This document shows, one piece after another, positions 53,474-62,809 of a stretch of 64,000 bases of DNA. This DNA comes from an uncultured Flavobacteriales bacterium (lineage in GTDB: Bacteria; Bacteroidota; Bacteroidia; Flavobacteriales_G; Salibacteraceae), in NCBI GenBank assembly GCA_943788145.1, contig CALSPD010000003.1:39780-103779 (forward strand), read 5' to 3'. The translations under genes were made by a program, and so were the position numbers. Below the pieces are notes generated by a model. It was not told the DNA's origin. It was given only the letters and a program-made list of their open reading frames with translations, and did no database searches. Each line of letters opens with the position of its first letter. The stretch's first letter is position 1.

Positions 53474-55249
53474 ATGAACGCAAAAAACATTTTATTCCTT
53501 TTAGCCGCACCTATCGTACTTCTTTCTTGTGGGTATGAGAAGTCCTCTACCACTGGATGGAATTACAACGATCCGAGCAATGGTGGCTTTCAAAAGGTTC
53601 CGTTTGAGGAGCAAGAGACTGGACCAAACTTAGTTCTGATTGAAGGCGGGTCGTTTACGATGGGCCGCGTTGAACAAGACTTTATGTATGATTGGAATAA
53701 TGTCCCAAGAAGAGTGACTGTTTCATCCTATTACATGGATCAAACAGAAATAAGCAATTTGAATTGGGGCGAATACTTATACTGGGTAAAGCGTGTATAC
53801 GGAGTGGATTACCCCGAATTATATAAGAAAGCACTTCCTGACACCTTAGTATGGAGAGAGAAGCTTTCGTATAACGAACCTTATGTGGATTATTATTTAC
53901 GTCATCCAGCTTATCGGGATTACCCAGTGGTTGGAATAAATTGGTTACAAGCTACAGACTACTGCAGTTGGAGAACGGATCGTGTTAACGAATACATTCT
54001 TATTAGAGAAGGCATCCTTGATCATTATGTGGATCAAATTGGTGAAGATAATTTCAACACGGATGCATATTTAGCTAATCAATACAATTCTGGAAAGCGT
54101 ATTGAAGGGCTTCCAAACCTCAACCCAAACAGCAGTGGATATCGAAATGTTAAAATGGAAGATGGTATTCTTCTTCCAAAGTATCGACTTCCAACAGAGG
54201 CTGAATGGGAATTTGCAGCCTTTGGTTTGATTGGAAATAGTGTAGGCGAACGAGTGGTTGAGCGAAGATTATATCCATGGAATGGCCATGCTGTTAGAAA
54301 TCCAGACGAAGCTTATATAGGCATGATGCTGGCGAACTTTAAGCGAGGTCGAGGTGATAACATGGGTGTCGCAGGTAATCTAAATGATAATGCAGATATT
54401 ACTGCTCCTGTTTTCTCCTACTGGCCAAATGATTACGGATTGTATAATATGGCCGGAAATGTGAGTGAATGGGTTATGGACGTTTATCGCCCGCTTTCTA
54501 TGGAAGATGTTCAGGATTTCAGACCATTTCGTGGTAATGTATATCAAACTAAAGAGAAAGATAATGAAGGTCTTCTTCTAGATAAATATGACATCCCAAT
54601 GTATGATATTGACGGGTTAATAGCTTACTTGGAAGAATTTGCAATGGAAGCTGAAAAAACCATGAATGAGCAAGAATCTGAACTAGTAGCTACATTACAA
54701 GAGCAAGCAGGAAGAGCAAAAGAACTTTTATTGGACGATCAGAAATATGAGGCGAATGTGATTATCGTTGAAGAATCAATCGAAGAAATTAAAGGCGCAG
54801 ATGAAATGGCGAAAATCGCACCTGTATTACTGAAGGATTATTCAACATACATATCTGCTCGACCAGGTGAGTTAAGCTACCGTCAAACAAAAGTGGAAGA
54901 GAATATCGATCGTAGAAACTATAAGCGATCCGATAACATCAATTATCTTGATGGTGATTACAAATCACAATTAGATGACCTACATTGGGATTCATATGAG
55001 GCTGAAGATGATCGAACCGAATCCAGCCATATGTATGTCTATCCTGGAGAAGGCCCATCAAATGACTATTCTTCATTAATTAACGATCATGCGAGAGTTT
55101 ATAAGGGAGCCTCATGGAACGATCGAGCATATTACATGGTTCCTGGCACACGTAGGTTCTTAGATGAGCGTCAATCAAGTGCTATGATTGGTTTTAGATG
55201 CGCAATGGATCGCGTTGGCAGCCCTGTAGGACTTGGAGCTGCAAGATGA
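53474..55249 (+). CDS. gldJ: Gliding motility lipoprotein GldJ
   Basis: GldJ is a lipoprotein with an FGE/sulfatase-modifying-factor fold. It is needed for gliding and for GldK stability in Flavobacterium. The signal ends in a lipobox (APIVLLSCG). Body motifs are NLVLIEGGSFTMGRVEQDF, ALPDTLVWREKL, YLRHPAYRDYPVVGINW and AGNVSEWVMDVYRPL. They fit GldJ better than its paralog GldK, and murF immediately downstream is the usual gldJ neighbour. Between FRGNVYQ and EENIDRRNYKRSDN lies an acidic insertion of about 100 residues, predicted coiled coil, which I do not recall from F. johnsoniae GldJ. ATG 53474 is chosen over the TTG two codons earlier. A terminator follows. Confidence 0.9.
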   Translation: MNAKNILFLLAAPIVLLSCGYEKSSTTGWNYNDPSNGGFQKVPFEEQETGPNLVLIEGGSFTMGRVEQDFMYDWNNVPRRVTVSSYYMDQTEISNLNWGEYLYWVKRVYGVDYPELYKKALPDTLVWREKLSYNEPYVDYYLRHPAYRDYPVVGINWLQATDYCSWRTDRVNEYILIREGILDHYVDQIGEDNFNTDAYLANQYNSGKRIEGLPNLNPNSSGYRNVKMEDGILLPKYRLPTEAEWEFAAFGLIGNSVGERVVERRLYPWNGHAVRNPDEAYIGMMLANFKRGRGDNMGVAGNLNDNADITAPVFSYWPNDYGLYNMAGNVSEWVMDVYRPLSMEDVQDFRPFRGNVYQTKEKDNEGLLLDKYDIPMYDIDGLIAYLEEFAMEAEKTMNEQESELVATLQEQAGRAKELLLDDQKYEANVIIVEESIEEIKGADEMAKIAPVLLKDYSTYISARPGELSYRQTKVEENIDRRNYKRSDNINYLDGDYKSQLDDLHWDSYEAEDDRTESSHMYVYPGEGPSNDYSSLINDHARVYKGASWNDRAYYMVPGTRRFLDERQSSAMIGFRCAMDRVGSPVGLGAAR

Positions 55250-55273
55250 TAAAACAATAAATAAAATAAAACG

Positions 55274-55295
55274 GGCCTCATTCGAGGCCTTTTTT
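55274..55295 (+). terminator. Rho-independent terminator after gldJ
   Basis: The stem ggcctc / gaggcc (55274-55279, 55284-55289, loop attc) is followed by six T. It lies 24 bases after the gldJ stop and 14 bases before the murF ATG. Confidence 0.88.
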
Positions 55296-55308
55296 ATTTT
55301 TAACCCAT

Positions 55309-56616
55309 ATGATTCAATCCATTTACGCAGCTTTTCGCAAATCTTCCGGGATTTGCACAGATACGCGAAAGCTTAAACAGAACGGGCTTTTTATTGCCTT
55401 AAAGGGACCGAATTTTAACGCCAACGACTATGTGGTAAGCGCTTTGCAAGAAGGTTGTGGATTCGCCATTGTGGATGAGGGTCGGACAGAATTCAAAGGA
55501 GACCAGCGAATTTTTCTGGTAAAAGATGCTCTTTTGTGTCTTCAAGAATTAGCCGCTCACCATAGGGCAAGATTGAAAATTCCAATAATTGGATTAACGG
55601 GAAGCAATGGGAAAACAACAACCAAGGAATTACTTCTAGCGGCACTTTCGCAGCAATACTCTTGTTATGCCACAAAGGGCAATCTTAATAATCATATTGG
55701 CGTACCCCTTTCACTCTTAGAAATAGACTCTAAGCACGAAATTGCCATTATTGAAATGGGCGCAAATCACCAAAAAGAAATCAAATTTCTAGCTGAAATT
55801 GCTCAGCCAACTTACGGTTTGATTACGAATATTGGTAAGGCTCATTTAGAAGGTTTCGGTGGTGAGATGGGTGTATTCAAAGGGAAAAAAGAGTTGTTTG
55901 ATTTCATACGTGAAACGAAAGGTTCCATATTTATAAACCAAGACGATGAGAAGGTAGTTCAGGCAGCATCTGGATTAGTTGGCACCACATATGGCGCTGA
56001 TTCTTCTTCGGATTATACGGGAATTGCACATTCGAAAAATGGGTTTTTAATGGTTGAATGGGTTAAGAAAAATCAAAAAGAAAATATCCTAATTGATACT
56101 CAACTCACGGGGACTTACAATTTCTCAAATGTAATGGCAGCAATTACTGTGAGTAGCTACTTTGGAGTGTCTGCGGCAAAAATCAAAACTGGGATATCTA
56201 CCTATTCCCCTGCCAATCAGCGCTCACAAGTGATTTACAGCCAAAAAGGAAATACGCTGATTGTTGATTGTTATAATGCAAACCCAAGCAGCATGGAAGC
56301 TGCGATTGTGAATGTATCAAAGAATCCCACCAAACCAGTATTGGCAATTCTTGGAATCATGAAAGAATTAGGTGACTCCTCTGAGGTAGAGCATACTAAG
56401 GTCCTAGAATTGCTCAAAGAGCAAAGCATTGAGCAAGCTTATCTAATTGGACAAGATTTTCAAGCAATAAATAGTGAATTCAATCCTAGCTTTAAGTTCT
56501 TTAAAACCACGGAAGAGGCACTCGCCTTTTTAGAATCAAACCCCATTAATAACCAAAAAATATTACTAAAAGGGTCGAGAGCAGTGCAACTTGAGCGATT
56601 GATTCCCAGTCTCTAG
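55309..56616 (+). CDS. murF: UDP-N-acetylmuramoyl-tripeptide--D-alanyl-D-alanine ligase
   Basis: MurF (435 aa) adds D-Ala-D-Ala to the UDP-MurNAc-tripeptide in the cytoplasmic stage of cell-wall synthesis. The Mur ligase P-loop is GLTGSNGKTTTKELLLAAL (about residue 95). NHIGVPLSLLEIDSKHEIAI, EMGANHQKEIKFLAEIAQP and NIGKAHLEGFGG follow. The C-terminal domain has DCYNANPSSMEAAI and AILGIMKELGD. The N-terminal STRSCTDTRK-like segment (GICTDTRKLKQNGLFIALKG) binds the UDP-sugar. Length is normal. It lies downstream of gldJ beyond a terminator and ends 5 bases from the convergent acyl-CoA dehydrogenase. Confidence 0.96.
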   Translation: MIQSIYAAFRKSSGICTDTRKLKQNGLFIALKGPNFNANDYVVSALQEGCGFAIVDEGRTEFKGDQRIFLVKDALLCLQELAAHHRARLKIPIIGLTGSNGKTTTKELLLAALSQQYSCYATKGNLNNHIGVPLSLLEIDSKHEIAIIEMGANHQKEIKFLAEIAQPTYGLITNIGKAHLEGFGGEMGVFKGKKELFDFIRETKGSIFINQDDEKVVQAASGLVGTTYGADSSSDYTGIAHSKNGFLMVEWVKKNQKENILIDTQLTGTYNFSNVMAAITVSSYFGVSAAKIKTGISTYSPANQRSQVIYSQKGNTLIVDCYNANPSSMEAAIVNVSKNPTKPVLAILGIMKELGDSSEVEHTKVLELLKEQSIEQAYLIGQDFQAINSEFNPSFKFFKTTEEALAFLESNPINNQKILLKGSRAVQLERLIPSL

Positions 56617-56621
56617 GATTT

Positions 56622-57764
56622 TTACTCGGACAGTACAGCTCGACTAATCACGATCTTCTGAACCTCGCTCGTACCCTCATAAATTTGGGTGATTTTAGCA
56701 TCCCTCATGAGCCGTTCTACATGATATTCTTTAACGAAACCATAACCACCATGTACTTGAACTGCCTCAACAGTTGTTTTCATAGCTGTTTGTGAGGCGT
56801 ATAACTTAGCCATAGCACTATACTTACCAAAAGGCAGCTTCTGATCCTTTAACCAAGCGGCTTTAAGGCACAACAAACGAGCTGCCTCAATTTCAGTAGC
56901 CATATCAGCAAGTTTAAAAGCGATTGCTTGATGCTCACTGATTGGTTTTCCAAATGCCTTCCTTTCCTTAGAATATGCTACTGCAAGCTCCATTGCACCA
57001 GACGCAATTCCTAAAGCTTGTGATGCAATTCCAATTCGACCGCCTTCAAGAGTTTTCATGGCAAATTTGAACCCAAATCCGTCTTCTCCAATTCGATTCT
57101 CCTTAGGCACTTTAACGTCATTGAACAGCAAGGTGTGCGTATCCGAACCTCTAATTCCAAGTTTATTCTCTTTTGCCCCAACTATGAACCCGTCCATTCC
57201 GCGTTCTATAATCAAGCAATTAATCCCTTTATGCCCTTTCTCGACATCAGTTTGAGCGATGACCAAATAAATAGATGCCGAACTACCATTTGTAATCCAG
57301 TTTTTCGTTCCGTTCAGCAAATAATGATCGCCCATATCGATGGCGGTGGTTCTCTGTGACGTGGCATCGGACCCTGCTTCCGGCTCGGATAAACAAAAGG
57401 CTCCTATTTTCTCTCCAGTGGCAAGTGGAACTAAGTATTTTCTTTTTTGTTCTTCATTCCCAAACTTTTCAAGCCCCCAGCAAACAAGGCTATTGTTAAC
57501 TGACATACAAACTGAAACACTCGCATCTATTTTAGAAATCTCTTCCATTGCAAGGACATATGAAATAGTATCCATACCTCCACCACCATATTCTGGTGAT
57601 ACCATCATGCCCATAAAACCGAGTTGACCCAACTCCTTTATCTGTTCAGCTGGAAAGGTTTGTGTTTCGTCTCGCTCAATCACACCTGATTTAAGTGCGC
57701 TTTGTGCAAAATCTCTCGCTGCATCTCTTACAGCTTTTTGTTCTTCAGTTAGTTCAAAAAACAT
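56622..57764 (-). CDS. Acyl-CoA dehydrogenase
   Basis: This 380-residue FAD flavoenzyme catalyses the first step of fatty-acid or branched-chain acyl-CoA beta-oxidation. Signatures are LSEPEAGSDATSQRTTA in the FAD/acyl site, the middle-domain KNWITNGSSASIYLVIAQT, and the C-terminal YEGTSEVQKIVISRAVL whose first Glu is the catalytic base. The order and length match the short/medium-chain group, so a butyryl- or short-chain substrate is plausible. Electron transfer flavoprotein genes are not in the window. It converges on murF with only 5 bases between stops, and the divergent anmK gene starts 69 bases beyond its start. Confidence 0.94.
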   Translation of the reverse strand: MFFELTEEQKAVRDAARDFAQSALKSGVIERDETQTFPAEQIKELGQLGFMGMMVSPEYGGGGMDTISYVLAMEEISKIDASVSVCMSVNNSLVCWGLEKFGNEEQKRKYLVPLATGEKIGAFCLSEPEAGSDATSQRTTAIDMGDHYLLNGTKNWITNGSSASIYLVIAQTDVEKGHKGINCLIIERGMDGFIVGAKENKLGIRGSDTHTLLFNDVKVPKENRIGEDGFGFKFAMKTLEGGRIGIASQALGIASGAMELAVAYSKERKAFGKPISEHQAIAFKLADMATEIEAARLLCLKAAWLKDQKLPFGKYSAMAKLYASQTAMKTTVEAVQVHGGYGFVKEYHVERLMRDAKITQIYEGTSEVQKIVISRAVLSE

Positions 57765-57833
57765 ATTTATCTCGGTTTTTCCTATTAAACTTTGCGGCTG
57801 CCAAAAGTAGCTTTTGACATCAAAATAACACCT

Positions 57834-58877
57834 ATGAAAGGAATTGGTTTAATGTGCGGTACATCCCACGATGCCCTTGATATCGCATTCGTAAAATTCT
57901 CCCGAACTGAAAAAAACTGGTCCTTCAAGTTAATTCAATCTCAATCTATTGATATTGAAGATGGTATAAAATCCAGACTCTCTAAATCAACACAGATGAA
58001 CGGCTTAGATCTATTACTCTTAGATCGAGACTTCGCGAAATTTTGTGCCGTTTCTGTAAACGAATTCAAACGTAAATTTCAAATTGAACCAGAGTTTATC
58101 GCCTCACATGGAGTGACAATATTTCATCAACCACAAAATGGAGTGACCCTCCAAATTGGATCAGGCGCAATTCTTAGCGCCATTACGAACAACGTTGTCA
58201 TTTCAGATTTCCGCATGCAGGACGTTGCAAAAAATGGCCAAGGCGCTCCCTTGGTGCCCTATGCTGATAGGAAATTGTTTCCAGAATCTTACTTCACCGT
58301 AAATCTAGGAGGATTTGCGAATCTAAGCGTCAATGATTCTGGCACCAAAGCGCTTGGATTTGACATTTGCCCGTGCAATCTCATTTTAAATCATTATTCG
58401 CACCAACTCGGATTCGCATACGATAAGGGCGGAGAAATCGGGAAATCGGGAAACATCAACGCTGAACTCCTATCCAATCTCAACAAACTCAGTTTCTACT
58501 CTGAATCGTCTCCAAAATCGCTCGGCTATGAATGGTTTGTCAGTAACTACTTACCGCTTTTCCCTTCGCACATTTCACCTAAGGACGGGCTTGCAACAGC
58601 CATTGAACACATCGCAATTCAAATAGGTTCGGTTTTGAATAAACCCGAAAAATGCCTTGTAACTGGCGGAGGGGCCCATAATCACTTTTTACTCGAACGA
58701 ATTCAATATCATTCACAATCTACGCTGGACATACCTGATCGAAATCTCATAGAATTTAAAGAAGCGATATGTTTCGCCTTTCTAGGCCTTCTGAGGCTCA
58801 ATGCGGAGTTTAACATCGATTCGAATGTTACTGGATCGGACTCCAATACATGTGCTGGAGCTGTTTATCTACCTTAA
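57834..58877 (+). CDS. anmK: Anhydro-N-acetylmuramic acid kinase
   Basis: AnmK (347 aa) phosphorylates and hydrolyses 1,6-anhydroMurNAc from recycled peptidoglycan to MurNAc-6-phosphate. The ATP-binding start is GLMCGTSHDALDIAFVKF. ASHGVTIFHQPQ, GQGAPLVPYADRKLFPESYF and CLVTGGGAHNHFLLERI follow. The ATG at 57834 was selected because the conserved KGIGLMCGTS strand begins at once; the longer frame upstream adds 14 residues. The presence of murF nearby fits cell-wall metabolism, although transcripts are separate. Confidence 0.93.
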   Translation: MKGIGLMCGTSHDALDIAFVKFSRTEKNWSFKLIQSQSIDIEDGIKSRLSKSTQMNGLDLLLLDRDFAKFCAVSVNEFKRKFQIEPEFIASHGVTIFHQPQNGVTLQIGSGAILSAITNNVVISDFRMQDVAKNGQGAPLVPYADRKLFPESYFTVNLGGFANLSVNDSGTKALGFDICPCNLILNHYSHQLGFAYDKGGEIGKSGNINAELLSNLNKLSFYSESSPKSLGYEWFVSNYLPLFPSHISPKDGLATAIEHIAIQIGSVLNKPEKCLVTGGGAHNHFLLERIQYHSQSTLDIPDRNLIEFKEAICFAFLGLLRLNAEFNIDSNVTGSDSNTCAGAVYLP

Positions 58878-58932
58878 TTTTAATGACGACAAGTAATGCC
58901 TTTAGGCCTCTTTCATTGCTTAGTCGAATTTA

Positions 58933-58940
58933 TACATTTG
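58933..58940 (+). promoter_or_regulatory. Possible -7 promoter element of the amino-acid dehydrogenase gene
   Basis: TACATTTG fits the Bacteroidota TAnnTTTG box and lies 35 bases before the ATG at 58975. The nearest upstream TTG (58916-58918) is only 14 bases away, short for a -33 element, so the assignment is tentative. Confidence 0.35.
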
Positions 58941-58974
58941 CACCGCTTAAAAACAGCGCCACAAACTCAAGCTT

Positions 58975-60204
58975 ATGAAAGATCTTTTGGAGAAATTCGA
59001 GAATAAGGTTCCAGAAATTGTTTTTGAATGGAGCGATTCTGAAACAGAAGCAAAGGGCTGGATTGTAATCAATAGTTTGCGTGGAGGTGCCGCAGGTGGT
59101 GGCACTCGAATGAGAGTCGGTCTTGATAAGCGAGAGGTTGAATCATTGGCGAAAACAATGGAGGTGAAATTCACTGTTGCTGGCCCCCCAATTGGAGGCG
59201 CCAAATCAGGAATTAATTTTGACCCAAAAGATCCTAGAAAGGACGGTGTACTTCGAAGGTGGTATAAAGCCGTCTATCCGATTTTGAAAAACTATTATGG
59301 TACTGGAGGGGACTTGAACGTTGATGAAATTCACGAAGTGATTCCAATCACTGAAAGTTATGGACTTTGGCACCCTCAAGAAGGTATAGTCAATGGTCAT
59401 TTCAAGCCTGACCCCGGACAACATTTAAGCAAGGTTACTCACCTAAGAGCAGGTGTTTCAAAGGTTTTATCGGATTCTAAATATTCTCCTGAAGTTGACC
59501 GTGGCTATGTCGTGGCTGATATGATTACTGGATATGGAGTATCAGAGGCAGTATTACATTATTATCGACTTTGGCACAACAACGATGTAAGGGGAAAGCG
59601 AGTAATCGTTCAAGGATGGGGTAATGTTGGCTCTGCAGCTGCTTTTTACATGGCCCAAGCGGGAGCCAAAGTTGTGGGAATCATAGATCGTGTAGGAGGT
59701 TTAATGAATCCAGAAGGATTCACTTTTGAGGAAATAACAGCTCTTTTTAAAGCTAAAAAAGGTAATGTGCTTGATGCGCCTAATTTGATACCCTTCGATG
59801 AAGTGAATCAAAAAATTTGGAGCATGGGTGCCGAGATTTTCCTGCCATGCGCAGCCTCTCGATTGATCACTCAAGGTCAGGTGGACGAAATGGTTAATGC
59901 GGGGATGGAAGTGATTTCATCAGGAGCTAATGTTCCATTTGCAGATCCTCAGATTTTCTTTGGCCCAATTGGCGATTATACAGACGATAAAATAAGTCTC
60001 TTGCCCGACTTTATCGCAAATTGCGGAATGGCAAGAGTTTTCGCATACTGTATGAGCGATGCATACAAACCTACAGATGAAGCCATTTTCAGTGATACGT
60101 CTAAAATTATTGGTGATGCTTTAGAGCGAGTTCATTATCAGAATTCAAGCAAAACCAAAATCGCGAAATCTGCGTTTGAAATTGCACTTGATCAACTCGT
60201 TTAA
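58975..60204 (+). CDS. Glu/Leu/Phe/Val family amino-acid dehydrogenase
   Basis: This 409-residue NAD(P)-dependent dehydrogenase oxidatively deaminates an amino acid. The catalytic Lys is in GGAKSGINFDPKDP (about 77) following the VAGPPIGG loop. Another active-site segment is GGDLNVDEIHEVIPITESYG. The Rossmann motif is RVIVQGWGNVGSAAAFYMAQ with Asp at the strand end (GIIDRVGG). IFLPCAASRLITQGQV and ISSGANVPFADPQI are typical of the family. Leucine versus glutamate specificity cannot be decided by eye. It is followed by the MscS-type gene after 9 bases and the two probably share a transcript. Confidence 0.94.
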   Translation: MKDLLEKFENKVPEIVFEWSDSETEAKGWIVINSLRGGAAGGGTRMRVGLDKREVESLAKTMEVKFTVAGPPIGGAKSGINFDPKDPRKDGVLRRWYKAVYPILKNYYGTGGDLNVDEIHEVIPITESYGLWHPQEGIVNGHFKPDPGQHLSKVTHLRAGVSKVLSDSKYSPEVDRGYVVADMITGYGVSEAVLHYYRLWHNNDVRGKRVIVQGWGNVGSAAAFYMAQAGAKVVGIIDRVGGLMNPEGFTFEEITALFKAKKGNVLDAPNLIPFDEVNQKIWSMGAEIFLPCAASRLITQGQVDEMVNAGMEVISSGANVPFADPQIFFGPIGDYTDDKISLLPDFIANCGMARVFAYCMSDAYKPTDEAIFSDTSKIIGDALERVHYQNSSKTKIAKSAFEIALDQLV

Positions 60205-60213
60205 ATAAGTTAG

Positions 60214-61314
60214 GTGGACTTCAACGAGATCTTAAGTCAGGTTTATTTTGGGAATTCAGTCCAGGACTACCTCTGGGTAGTCGGTTCATTAATTTTTGGG
60301 GCACTTTTCATGGCTTTCATTACCCATAGGGTTAGTGATCTTGTTTTCCGCTTGGTTGCCAAGAAAGGCTCGAACCTCGACAAAGAAGAATTACACAAAT
60401 TAGTCCGAACTCCGCTGCAATGGCTCATCATGATGATCGTGGGATTCATATGCACAAGTCATTTGGATTTCCCAACCTCGTGGGACTTGGCCCCAAGAAG
60501 TGAATTTGGAGTGCGAATGGTTATTCACAGAACCTATCTGCTTTTCCTTTGTTTTATAATCACGTGGATCGCTCTGCGATTTACGAAGTTTTTGGCCATC
60601 GTACTGCTTGATCGTGCTGCCTTAACCGAATCAAAAGCTGACGACCAAATCGTAGATTTTTTGGTCGAAATCATTCGAATCATGGTAATTGTATTATCCA
60701 TTTTCGTGATTCTAGGTGCGGTGTTTAAAATTGATATTGCCGCGCTGGTAGCTGGATTAGGTATTGGTGGATTAGCCCTAGCGCTTGCTGCCAAAGAAAG
60801 TCTTGAAAACCTACTTGCATCGTTTACCATATTTTTTGACAAGCCGTTTCTTATTGGAGATTTAGTGACGGTAAAGGGTATAACTGGCACAGTCGAGAAA
60901 ATCGGTTTTAGAAGTACTCGAATTCGTACACTTGAAAAAAGCTATCTAACCATTCCAAACTTATTGATGGTGAATGACGTGCTTGACAACTTGTCCATGC
61001 GCACTTTTAGGAGGGTGCATTTCCATATCGGGGTCACATATAGTGCCACTAACGATCAAATTCAACGCATTGTAAGCGATCTTCAAAAACTTGTCGATGA
61101 GCATCCACATACGAATCAGGATGGAAAAATAAGCTTTGCTGGATTTGGACCAAGTTCACTCGACATCATGGTTATGTATTTCATAGACACTATGGATTAC
61201 AGTGTTTTCTTGGATGTTAAAGAAGAAATCAATCTTCAAATCATGAAGATTATTGCTCATCATAAGGCGGAATTCGCCTTCCCTACTCAAACAATTCATA
61301 TAGAAAAAACTTAA
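60214..61314 (+). CDS. MscS-family mechanosensitive ion channel
   Basis: This 366-residue membrane protein has four predicted membrane segments followed by a cytoplasmic MscS beta domain. The pore helix TM3 is glycine/alanine-rich (LVAGLGIGGLALALAAKESL, then ASFTIFFDKPFLIGDLV), and TVEKIGFRSTRIRTLEKSYL is the classic beta-domain sequence. Length is larger than E. coli MscS because of extra N-terminal segments. It opens on membrane tension and releases solutes in hypoosmotic shock. The start is GTG. The NhaD antiporter gene follows after 10 bases. Confidence 0.93.
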   Translation: MDFNEILSQVYFGNSVQDYLWVVGSLIFGALFMAFITHRVSDLVFRLVAKKGSNLDKEELHKLVRTPLQWLIMMIVGFICTSHLDFPTSWDLAPRSEFGVRMVIHRTYLLFLCFIITWIALRFTKFLAIVLLDRAALTESKADDQIVDFLVEIIRIMVIVLSIFVILGAVFKIDIAALVAGLGIGGLALALAAKESLENLLASFTIFFDKPFLIGDLVTVKGITGTVEKIGFRSTRIRTLEKSYLTIPNLLMVNDVLDNLSMRTFRRVHFHIGVTYSATNDQIQRIVSDLQKLVDEHPHTNQDGKISFAGFGPSSLDIMVMYFIDTMDYSVFLDVKEEINLQIMKIIAHHKAEFAFPTQTIHIEKT

Positions 61315-61324
61315 AACTCGCGAT

Positions 61325-62719
61325 ATGTACATTTTAATGGTTGTTGTTTTCGTTATTGGATATTTAGCTATTGCGCTAGAACATCCGATCAAAGTTGATA
61401 AGGCGGCAAGTGCATTGCTCATTGGAGCCATTACTTGGACCATATTCGCCTTAAATGCCGATGTAATCTTGGATGGTTCGGTCGGTTTTATTAAGTATTT
61501 AAAGGAGTACGCGTTGCTAAACGATGGGCAGCAAACCGATGCCCTACACTATGTAACTCACGAATTACAGCATCACCTTGCCGAAATTGCTGAAATCCTT
61601 TTCTTCCTATTGGGAGCAATGACTATCGTTGAATTAATTGATGCACATGAAGGATTCGCCTTAATTACAGATCGTATTAATACGGCAAACAAGGTGAAGC
61701 TTGTGTGGATATTAAGTGTTCTTACATTTTTCTTATCTGCTGCTTTGGACAATTTGACCACAGCTATTGTCATGGCTGCCCTTCTTAAAAAATTGGTCAA
61801 AGGCAAAGAAGATCTTTGGCTCTATGCCGGCATGGTTATTATAGCGGCCAACGCGGGAGGCGCGTGGTCGCCAATAGGTGACGTCACGACCATCATGCTT
61901 TGGATTGGCGGACAAGTAACGGCAGGAAATATTGTAATCAAGCTACTGATTCCATCTTTGGTGGCTTTAGCGGTTCCACTGATCATTCTCACTTTTACCT
62001 TAAAAGGCGAAGTTGAACGCAAGCTGGGTATGGTTGAGCGCCATCACTTAGAGGACAGAACAACACCTGGGGAACAAAAAACCGTTCTTTTCCTAGGTGT
62101 CGGAGCCTTATTGTTTGTGCCTGTGTTTAAAACCATTACGCATTTACCTCCATACATGGGAATTCTTCTTGGATTGGGCGTTTTATGGACGGTCACAGAA
62201 ATTATGCATCGCTCGAAAAATAAAGCAGATAAAAGCAAACTATCCGTTTTAGGCGTACTTCAAAAAGTGGATACTCCTAGTGTTCTTTTCTTCTTAGGAA
62301 TATTAGCCGCAGTTGGTTCTCTTCAATCTGCCGGACATTTGCGCGTAATGGCCCAGTTTCTTAACGACACTATTGGCAATATGTACGCAATCAACATGGT
62401 AATTGGTTTATTGAGCTCAATCGTTGATAACGTGCCGCTTGTGGCTGGCGCAATGGGTATGTATGATTTATTACCCGCGACTGCAGAAGCAGTTCCTGGA
62501 ATAGCATACCCAGTCGACCATTCATTTTGGGAATTCTTGGCGTATTGTGCTGGAACAGGAGGTAGTTGTCTAATTATCGGATCTGCCGCTGGTGTAGCCG
62601 TTATGGGAATATTGAATATCGACTTCTTGTGGTATATGAAGAAGATATCATGGTTAGCTCTTATTGGATATGTCGCTGGAGCATTCACCTTTATTGCCAT
62701 GGATATTTTCCTACATTAG
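61325..62719 (+). CDS. nhaD: Na+/H+ antiporter NhaD
   Basis: This 464-residue antiporter of the NhaD/ion-transporter superfamily exports Na+ in exchange for protons. About twelve hydrophobic segments are visible. Characteristic text includes AALDNLTTAIVMAALLKKLV, NAGGAWSPIGDVTTIMLWIG and IVDNVPLVAGAMGMYDL, each carrying acidic or polar residues inside membrane helices, and FWEFLAYCAGTGGSCLIIGS. A marine or saline habitat would fit. It follows the MscS gene closely, so an osmotic/ion-stress pair is possible. Confidence 0.94.
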   Translation: MYILMVVVFVIGYLAIALEHPIKVDKAASALLIGAITWTIFALNADVILDGSVGFIKYLKEYALLNDGQQTDALHYVTHELQHHLAEIAEILFFLLGAMTIVELIDAHEGFALITDRINTANKVKLVWILSVLTFFLSAALDNLTTAIVMAALLKKLVKGKEDLWLYAGMVIIAANAGGAWSPIGDVTTIMLWIGGQVTAGNIVIKLLIPSLVALAVPLIILTFTLKGEVERKLGMVERHHLEDRTTPGEQKTVLFLGVGALLFVPVFKTITHLPPYMGILLGLGVLWTVTEIMHRSKNKADKSKLSVLGVLQKVDTPSVLFFLGILAAVGSLQSAGHLRVMAQFLNDTIGNMYAINMVIGLLSSIVDNVPLVAGAMGMYDLLPATAEAVPGIAYPVDHSFWEFLAYCAGTGGSCLIIGSAAGVAVMGILNIDFLWYMKKISWLALIGYVAGAFTFIAMDIFLH

Positions 62720-62809
62720 AATTAACATAAGACTTTTCACAAGTAAAGCTCTTAGAGCGATAGATGGCATTATGCAAGGCTACCTTAGCCTTCATAAAAT
62801 CACAATTTC

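Noticed and set aside
53474..55249. Identification as GldK/PorK
   Set aside because: The fold is shared, but the motifs LPDTLVWR and YLRHPAYRDYPVVG, the absence of gldL/M/N downstream and the adjacent murF point to GldJ.
62747..62758. Small hairpin gctcttagagc between nhaD and exbB
   Set aside because: The stem is short and no T-run follows, so it is not supported as a terminator.
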